From: Dipteris shenzhenensis
Taxonomy: Eukaryota > Polypodiophyta > Polypodiopsida > Gleicheniales
NCBI GenBank assembly: GCA_047967505.1
Contig: CM106540.1
Length of the DNA: 64,000 bases
Direction: 5' to 3' (one strand)
Shown: positions 56,918-64,000 of the stretch, piece by piece
Numbering within the stretch: position 1 is the stretch's first letter
Layout: every line of letters starts with the position of its first letter
The notes under the pieces: generated by a model
Database searches by the model: none
What the model was told of the DNA's origin: nothing
Seen by the model: the letters and a program-made list of their open reading frames with translations, nothing else
Made by a program: the position numbers and the translations under genes

Positions 56918-59566
56918 CTAGTTTTTATACCTAAAACAATAGATCATCATACATCCGGTAGTATGCCTTGTTTGTTTGTGCCATGTCGCATGTATGGCAT
57001 CCAGCACATGCTTTGCCTTTTTAAACATTAGGTAGAGTAGGCATTTCTCTCTGTAGTGTTCCTCAGGCTTTGTATGGACGTTGTAGCACGCTTTCTTTTT
57101 CGTTGGTGCCCTTTTTGGGTGTCGATTTCGCTTGCGAATGATGCAAGGCATAGTTTGTCCCAATTGCACGAGCGCTTAACATACTTAGCAATGATGTCAT
57201 CAAAAAACATGTCTATGCTCCCTGCCTCCATCTTCTCAAGCTGTGTCTGTCTCTTTAGCAAAAGCATTCATTCCTCTAGTGCGCTTGTGTTTGTGTAGAC
57301 AAACTCTCTTGGTGCACTTGTAAGGGGCAATGACAGGCATAGGTAAATAGCTTGTTGCATGCTGATATGCTACATGTTGAGAATGGCATTACCCACTTTC
57401 CTTATTCGCTTGTTTGCTGGCAAGTTGTTTTCGGTGCTGTGCTTGATTGCTTCTTTGACTGCGTTGTTTGTCTCTTTGTCAATCTTTGTTATGTAGGATG
57501 TATAGTAGGAGGCTGCCCCATGTGGGTTCATTACAAATTGCACATCTGTGTTTGCCTCCCATAATGTTGAGATTGTTTGATTAAAGTTGTTTCTGTAAAT
57601 ATCTTTTGGTTCTCTGCACAGGAATAGGGATAGTTTTGTAATGGTGCTCTGAAGGGCGAGCACATATTCCGTATCTATGATCCCTAAAGTTGTCAAGAAA
57701 ACCTTGAGCTCGAGCATCTACACTTCTAGGTTTTCAAGCAAGAAGAAAACCCTCTTGGAGTTTGCCCACAAGCCTGGCTATGTCATGCTTTGTCTCTAAG
57801 GGAGAAGCACATATGTGCATTTGATGGGTGGGCAAGGGAACCCAAAGCGGAATTTCTTGTTTTTTTGGTGCACGTTTTGTGGTGCCCATATGTTTGAAGC
57901 TCTCTCAAATGCATTGGTAGCTTGGCAAAGTTTGTTGAAATGTTGCTGTCTACAAAATTTTGGATGGCCTTGCCAATGTAGGTGGGTGCACCCCTACCCC
58001 ATATAAGCCCATGGTGGTGCTGGCTCCCTTTGTTTTGGAATCCAGTGACAAAAAAGAAATTATCTATGGGTCCTAGTATGCTCTCGTCTTGCATTAGCAA
58101 TGTCTTCATGGCACGGAATTTATGCGTGTAGTAATTTGCAGTTATGACAAATGTCGTTCGCACAAGTTTTTGCATGTCGAGCTCGTCGTCCTTGGCCCCC
58201 AATCGAGGTTTCGGGTTTGGCTGAGTTTGCGCAGGCACGACATCAATGGCTCCCACCGCTTTTCTACTGCAGTGAATGTAATAAAGAATGTCGGGGAGCC
58301 TAATTGCCTGAGCATTGTGAACACATTTTGCTGTAGCCTTCGCTTGTAATTGGCCAAAGTTAGCAGGCAAACAAAGTCCTAATAACCAAATTTTGACTGC
58401 AACATTTGCTCTATGTTTGTGTCGATGAACGCCATCTGCGCATCTATGTAGATTCCTTGAAGTTGACCCTTGCACATTCTTACCCAACTCGAGGATATAA
58501 TTTGCTGGACCAAGAGTTTCATTGTTTTAAAAAACGCGCAAAACATTGGTCCTTGTGCCTAAGCTCACACCTGACAATGTCATGGTATGTTCTTGTTGTT
58601 GTTTATCCATAGTTTCTCTTGTGCCCATACAAAAGGGAAGGGAATGCTAGCTCCTCACAGTTCCTGTCATATAGCAGCCCTAACGGGGAAAAACTTTTCG
58701 ATGGATCCACATTTATTGTTTTGTTCTCGTAATCCACCACTTGTTGTGTTGTGTAGATGCCCTGCGCTAACATGTCTATCTCCTCCATTTGGCCTCACTG
58801 TTGTGGTTGTTAGCATGGGGCGTACCATTGCTGGCCTCGTTCTGTTGCATTTTCGTGATGTGTTCTACCCAACGTTTACATGAACATTGTTTTCTCTATA
58901 CAATGGGGTGCTTATCAAGTCGAGCAACGTGTGGATGGTAATGTTTGACCATACTAAGCCGCATGCGATTGGTATTGCAATCGGCATTTTATCGCCACAA
59001 CCATAGTCGCGCTATCGTCGATGAAGTGAGGAAGAATTTTTTGTGCCCTATCAACATCGACAAACACGTTGACAACACTCCCGTGCAAAGCTGACCCTCA
59101 TATGTCAACTGCTTGATTTGCGGGAAAGGTAGTCGCACTGAGACAAGCCGCTCCTCAGTCTTGTTCAAAGCTATGACAGTGCTTATTTCAGTTGCAAGCA
59201 TGGTTGTTTTCAAGTAAACTTTGGCGTTGTGCAGGCGCTAGCACGGGTATAGCAAAGGGAGCACAAAAAAGCCTGCTTGGTTACTTCCATTTGCTCTAAA
59301 AGATCGTTTTGTTTCATAAATTCTATGTGAATGTCTTTGGCAAGCTTCATCTTTGTTTTGAACGCGAGGCAGTCACATCCCACACACTCATAGCTTGGTG
59401 TGTCCTTGACTTTGGCCACGTAGTTTTTTTGTTTTTTGGCTGCTTTGGCAAAGGGGCAAGCACGGTCCCTCTTACTACGAGGGCAAGACCGCAATGCACT
59501 TGGAAGATACATGTCTATGCCATCTTGTCGAATTGCTTCTGCATCATTGATGATTACTGCTGGCAT
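56918..59566 (-). pseudogene. Helitron Rep protein (DUF6570 and HUH nuclease regions), broken
   Basis: Minus strand, in order. 59,566-59,210: a Cys-rich N-terminus (CVGCDCLAFKTK, FLCSLCYT). 59,213-59,050: DUF6570-like ALNKTEERLVSVRLPFPQIK and EGQLCTGV. 58,788-58,603: GLLYDRNCEELAFPSLLYGH. 58,357-58,142: LGSPTFFITFTAVEKRWEPL, the Helitron-like N-terminal motif. 58,487-57,783 frame: ILGPIDNFFFVTGFQNKGSQ then HHHGLIWGRGAP, the HUH metal-binding motif of the nickase. 57,717-57,370: DVQFVMNPHGAASYYTSYIT, the region with the paired tyrosines. 57,267-56,930: DMFFDDIIAKYVKR, LCLASFASE and EEHYREKCLLYLMF, the linker before the helicase. The HUH and tyrosine motifs survive, but about six frameshifts or stops separate the blocks. 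The helicase that should follow is missing here and appears inverted at 56.4-56.8 kb. Confidence 0.85.
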
Positions 59567-59569
59567 GCA

Positions 59570-60220
59570 TGCCTAGATCTTGTATATCTTGCCGCAAACA
59601 CTTTTGAATTCATATCTCCCCAGGCCCATCTCCGCTTTGAAGGCGCTCGCAATAGTCATGGCCGATTGTCCGTGATGCACTCGGAACAGTATGGACTCAT
59701 CCTCTACTGTCCAAGCTTTGTAGCCCCGCTTTTCCTTGGAGGCAAGTCATGGTGCAATAGTGGCTGGTGTTGTCGTTTCATCTAACATCAACACACGCCC
59801 TCTCTTGTCATTCTGTAGCCCCACCTCAAACTCTTTAGTTATCTCTTTGCCATTGTGAATCAATAATGCAAAAGAGCCACCTAAATTATGCTGCACAATC
59901 GTCAATGCAGTGACCATTGCGTGTCGCACGCAATCACCTACCTCGATGCTGATAGCTGCTCTTTCTTCTTGATTTGCAGATTGCCTGACACTAGCATTGT
60001 GGCATTCAATGATGGCTTTCAAAGTGTCATACTCGATCGCTGGGCATAGTGCCTGCACAGAAAGAAGGATGTTTCTGTTGGGTGGGTAGCGCAAATTGAA
60101 ACCATTGTCAAGCTGGGCATGGTAAGGTGCGAGAGCCGATAGCACATCCATGTTGGTATACCACGCTTCACCGGTCCAAAAAGGCAAGCTGGAATCTTTT
60201 TTCCTTTTGATATTCTCAAG
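59570..60220 (-). pseudogene. Helitron-linked ORF of unknown function
   Basis: The frame 60,187-59,747 encodes about 146 residues starting MPFWTGEAWYTNMDVLSALA. It has NRNILLSVQALCPAIEYDTL, SANQEERAAISIEVGDCVRH and LGGSFALLIHNGKEITKEFE, ending near RGRVLMLDE. A shifted frame continues RLASKEKRGYKAW and FKSVCGKIYKI to about 59,578, just before the Rep N-terminus. The GGSFALLIHNGKEI followed by LMLDE pattern could be a strand-loop-acidic core such as a protease fold, but no family could be assigned. Its position between the RPA-like gene and Rep, on the same strand, suggests part of the Helitron's own coding set. Confidence 0.5.
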
Positions 60221-60578
60221 AAGATACTTTTATAGTTTATCGTGCTCTCTCATGTAAAATGGGTGACTTTTATTGCATCATTGCCTTCCTTTGAAGGACT
60301 CCAACAATAAGATATCGCGAGAAGGATTGGAAAAGCCGAAAATAAGTGAAATGCAAGAGCGAAAAGTGAAGCGGAAGTGACCAAGGAGGTCTTGATTTAT
60401 TCATGCGGCATGTAAAATGAAACTTTTTTTGGGCTTGGAGATATTTACAATGGGAGTTTCCAGTCGTGGGAGCGAGAGGTAGAACCCCTCAGGATGATTC
60501 CGTAGGAAAAAAACAAACCTCTAAGTGTTTGAGAAAAACAACATAACTATTTACAATAAAACAACCGAGGATGACACG

Positions 60579-62117
60579 TCAAGCACCCATTGCAAATCTT
60601 GTCACAAATCCAACACTATTTATAGTAAACTCTCCAGAAGGCTTCTTGTCGAACAACATGTTCCTTGTTGCCACCACGCTCTGGCTATGAAACTCCGTGA
60701 AGGGGCAATTTAGCTTCAGCACATCATCGACATGGTTTCCACGGAGTTGAATCGCAACTTGGGACCCATCACGGTCAACAACGCACCCTTTCAAGGAGGG
60801 AATGCACAAGATTATTTGAACATAGTCACAGTTGTAGTAGAAAGGGTGCACTGGGTCTCTGATAACACATGGGCTGTCGCATCCTCCACACTGAAACTTG
60901 ACAAGCGAGCCATTGAGGTCGATAAAGTGTAGTACACCAGCAACCTACCCAACCAACAAGAAGCATGTTAACGGGGCACTAATTTGACGATATCAAACAC
61001 AAAATCTTCACCTCACCTTTTTGCCATATCCTAGTTGAGAAACTTGGCTTGCAAAAGTTTCTTGCAGTGCTATACATAGGCTCCCTTCAGGGACTGCTGC
61101 CAAGATCGTGAAGTCGAACACTGCTAGAGCATGCCTAGCATGCATGAATGATATATTCTTGGCAACGTACATGACTATGCCCTCATCTATGAATTCTTTG
61201 ACTAGCCGCGCCAAAGTGTGTCTCCTCTTGGATACAAAGGTTAGTTGCAAAGACAAAGGCTATGTTCATGGAGAGTGTAAAGTAAGAGTTGGTCAAAATT
61301 TGGCTATCCACAACAAGAAAGTGCTCATTGTGGCTCGGTCTTCAGCGTTGGGTCCATACGGAGGTCCGCCGTCCAAGTCAACCTTCACAATCACAAAAGC
61401 TATTGTTGCCATAAGAGAGACAAACGATGTCTTGCTTGTCGCCACTCGGTTGGCTGCCCATGGTGCGTAGGTTCGTATAGGTTTCTCAGGAACAAATGAA
61501 ATGATTCCTTCAGCAGGCTCGCCTTTTAGTATTATGGTGGTGGCGTCAACCCACAAAGACAAGAAGGATGTTCCACCTTTGCTCGGTGCTTGCTTCGCAA
61601 TGGTTAGACCCTCTATCCGAAAGAAGCCATCAACTTGCAAGACTTCTTTTAACTATAGGACATATGTGTGTGGAACATGTAGTGTTATGGTCTCACAACA
61701 CTCTGTGTCTGTCATGTCAATGTGCATGAAGATAGGGTATGAGACATCCCATGCTTTGAATGTTCTATACTTTGCCAAGACCTTGCCCTCAAAAGCAAAG
61801 CGGTATGGCACATACTCCGCCAATGAGTCTATGAGTAAAGTCGGGAGAGCACCGGAGGAGGGCAGGGCAAGATTTGTAGGCTTAATCACTCCAAGTTGCT
61901 GGGCTTCGAATGCGACACTGTTTGATGGCCCAAATTGTTGATTTGCATTGTTGTGGTCTACCTTGCGAGAGAAGGAGGAGCTTGCTGAAAAATGTAAAGA
62001 TGTGCTTGCATAAAGGAATTGAGGGATGACCTGGGTCACCAACTCAATATGTAATATGTTACTACCCTCGTCCAAAATCCAGGGTACAGGGGGACAAGGC
62101 CCATATATAATATACAT
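60579..62117 (-). pseudogene. RPA-like single-strand DNA-binding protein of the Helitron
   Basis: Minus strand. All pieces lie in one frame: 62,117-61,653, 61,640-61,293 (separated by a single TAG), 61,256-61,008 and 60,851-60,579. Between the last two, an intron with donor AAG|GTGAGG and acceptor TTGGGTAG (about 61,019-60,945) restores an open reading: LGYGKK joins VAGVLHFIDLNGSL. The first part has YRFAFEGKVLAKYRTFKAWD and HIDMTDTE (an OB-fold-like strand series). After the intron come CGGCDSPC, YYNCDYV and then GCVVDRDGSQVAIQLRGNHV with DDVLKLNCPF, resembling the zinc finger and third OB fold of RPA70 (V-x-D-x-TG-x-x-x-x-x-L-F-x-x-x-A-x-x-L). RPA coats single-stranded DNA during replication, and plant Helitrons often carry such genes. 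A segment with three stops near 61,260-61,290 shows decay or an unrecognised intron. Confidence 0.6.
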
Positions 62118-62429
62118 GGATTTCCTTTAAAAAATTAAAATATCAAAGGGAAAATATGAAAATTTCATGTCCCCCCTCCCACAAAATATAAGGTATATAG
62201 CTTGAAAAATATGCAAGATTTTTCATATTGTTAAATTAATCTCATACTCAAGATTTGGATAGGTTTTCTTACTAAAGGGAGTTGGCGCCCCAGGAGGGAT
62301 GCATACAAGGTAGAAAAACTAGATACGTAGCTACAATGCGACTAAAAAATGACCTCTATAGTTCGCAAACAAAAAACATAGCACGAGAGGCATTTATGCA
62401 TCGAGCGAGTGTCTACCTTTGGCGTATGC

Positions 62430-62720
62430 TTATTCCACAGCCACATGGAAGGCTGTCTTGAGACTCTTCTTGATGCTCGAATGCCTCAGGGGGGAACCGT
62501 CCTTTGCAAATTCTTTAGCATTGGTGAATTCAATAGGTATATCGATTGTGGGGGATGGCCCAGGTGCTATTGTTTTTAACAAACAACCACCAGAGATCGA
62601 GACAAAGCCTTGGCTAGCTAGCGCATGGACTTTTTTGTTGGCCACAACTGAAAAAGGGATAAAGGGCATGAGCAATTCGTAGCCAGAGCTTTTGGTACAC
62701 CTCTCCTCTCTCGACGCCAA
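62430..62720 (-). CDS. Leading ORF of the Helitron block, unknown
   Basis: A 96-codon frame beginning MASREERCTKSSGYELLMPF, with ALASQGFVSISGGCLLKTIA and PIEFTNAKEFAKDGSPLRHS. It lies upstream of, and on the same strand as, the RPA-like gene. It may be that gene's first exon or a separate small protein. About 300 AT-rich bases with stops (62,120-62,420) separate them and could be an intron. No family was recognised. Confidence 0.35.
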   Translation of the reverse strand: MASREERCTKSSGYELLMPFIPFSVVANKKVHALASQGFVSISGGCLLKTIAPGPSPTIDIPIEFTNAKEFAKDGSPLRHSSIKKSLKTAFHVAVE

Positions 62721-62724
62721 TCTA

Positions 62725-63999
62725 ATGTTGAATTAGTGCCTAGAGCCATAGCTCATACGCAAGCAAATTCATGACAATAGCAAGATTTGTTCTCTTTTGC
62801 ACTAAATTCTGCTTTTCATTGTTCAATACCTCAAGGAGCAGTACATCTAATTTCATCTTGGTTGGCGGTCTCAATGTTTGTGAGTTTGAATTCGTGTCAC
62901 CAAATTATTGGTGTGGCTGATGTATTTTTTTCCATTGTGCTTGCAAGTTATGCAATAGATCACATTATTGTTGTCACTATTGTGAGCCATTTCGTCGGGC
63001 GTACATGTTGTCCTCGATCATGGGTTGGGTCCACTGTCTGGACTGGCAAGGCAACAATAGAGAAGCACTTATGTCATGGTTGTTGTTTTAAAAGTAAACA
63101 TAAATAGTTAGGATTTTGGGGACAATTATGCATTAGTAGGTTGTGTATCTTTATTTTCTCTAGTGAATGGATCCATCATGAGTCCATGTAGATCGTCCGC
63201 TAGATCAAGCAGTGCCACTAATCTAGTTACCTTCAATGGGCTTTTATCATTCGAGTGACCATATCCCTCTATGACATTAAGTATGATCTAAGATTGTTGT
63301 TCCTTCATTTTGTACATCCTTCAACACTTACCAAGAACTCCACTTGCCACCACGTACAGTCATGTTGTGCCACAACAACGTGCAGGTCCCCTACTAGTCT
63401 TTGTAATTTTCCATATCATTAGCATACATTGATGCAATCTGTTGTTCATGTGGCTATATCATTTTGAAACAAAGCCACATACCACACTGGAATCATGACC
63501 CCAAATCTCATGAGTGGCATCCCAATAGTGATCAACAACAAACAACAAGAGTGTTCACTCACTACATAATATTGAGTGAACATATGGACATGAGCCACAT
63601 CATCAAGCAATCAAACTCAACACATCTACATAGTAGTTGGCATGTTGTCATCCCTTAACACATGGCATCTAGTGCCACCACATCTGCATAGTAGTCTCAT
63701 CCCTTAACACGTGACATCTAGTCTCATCCTTCCTTCGAATTCATGCTAGATGCACCCATGTATGCGCTTTTGAGATGAGGTCTCAACACTGATCCAAGAA
63801 TCATGGCAATGCTTTTTTTGCAAGAGAAGGAAGAGGGTTCCATACAAGCAAAGGCAAGAACTCTTATTGCTCCAACAATGGAGGAAGAAGAAACAACTAT
63901 GGCAAGCGAATCTTCATCAGGGCACTAGAATTAGAAACTTGGTCCTTCTTCTTGGAGGGGTCTATGGAATCATGGAGGTAGAGGAAACCCTAGAAGATG
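62725..63999. other. Right-end sequence, mostly unassigned
   Basis: No firm gene. A duplicated word CATCCCTTAACAC.TG.CATCTAGT lies at about 63,646-63,725. The last 180 bases (from 63,820) have a plus-strand frame with RNNYGKR-like basic text that could be a Copia gag linker, but it runs off the window and is not called. Confidence 0.35.
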
Positions 64000-64000
64000 A

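Larger units (their letters stand above)
56357..62720 (-). mobile_element. Helitron-type rolling-circle transposon, rearranged
   Basis: A block of Helitron genes, all on the minus strand except the inverted helicase fragment. In order from 62.7 kb leftward: an unknown leading ORF, an RPA-like protein, an unknown ORF, then Rep (DUF6570-like, HUH core and linker). Helitrons replicate through a rolling-circle Rep nuclease fused to a Pif1-like helicase, and plant forms often carry RPA genes. The 5' TC and 3' hairpin-CTRR ends were not located, so element borders are the coding borders only. Confidence 0.75.

Noticed and set aside
62787-63107. 106-codon plus-strand frame with hydrophobic segments
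   Set aside because: No recognisable family, opposite to the Helitron genes, and composition typical of AT-rich antisense frames.

Overview
This is a nuclear window from a land plant, most likely a fern or another seed-free plant with a large, repeat-rich genome. Three things point there: a conventional plant intron-containing ARF-GAP gene; a broad set of plant transposon families (Copia, Gypsy, CACTA, Helitron); and a fragment of a squalene-hopene-type triterpene cyclase (44.5-44.9 kb), a class known from ferns, mosses and bacteria but not typical of flowering plants. The fern assignment is inference.

Only three loci look like intact host genes. An ARF GTPase-activating protein of the AGD6/7 type runs on the minus strand in three exons (39,704-42,082). 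A SAP-like protein with a C-terminal membrane anchor runs on the plus strand in three exons (31,527-33,086). A small secreted TPD1-like protein runs on the minus strand in two exons (54,702-55,173). Their deduced exons join in phase. A fourth, less certain locus at 11.7-13.1 kb could encode a small multi-pass membrane protein.

The rest is mostly mobile DNA in decay. From left to right: a SET-domain pseudogene (0.2-1.4 kb); a Copia RNase H scrap (4.5 kb); a minus-strand Gypsy with repeated outer flanks (6.5-11.1 kb); a large CACTA element (about 15.5-25.8 kb) marked by three arrays of a palindromic GTCGGTATATACCGAC word. Its transposase gene is split by a gag-only Copia element with matching CTCCC target duplications. 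Next come a gene-like unit of unknown function ending in a RING-H2 domain (27.4-30.0 kb); a second, internally deleted Gypsy (34.0-36.5 kb); the cyclase fragment; a Copia with a complete left LTR and a truncated right LTR (48.1-52.4 kb); the 3' end of another Copia (53.0-54.0 kb); and a Helitron-type block (56.4-62.7 kb).

The Helitron block is the most unusual part. A minus-strand Rep region (DUF6570-like, HUH and C-terminal segments) lies next to a Pif1-type helicase fragment in the opposite orientation. Upstream on the Rep strand are an ORF of unknown function and a probable RPA-like single-strand DNA-binding protein with a recognisable intron. Simple-sequence tracts and short tandem duplications are frequent. 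No rRNA gene, tRNA gene or CRISPR array was recognised.
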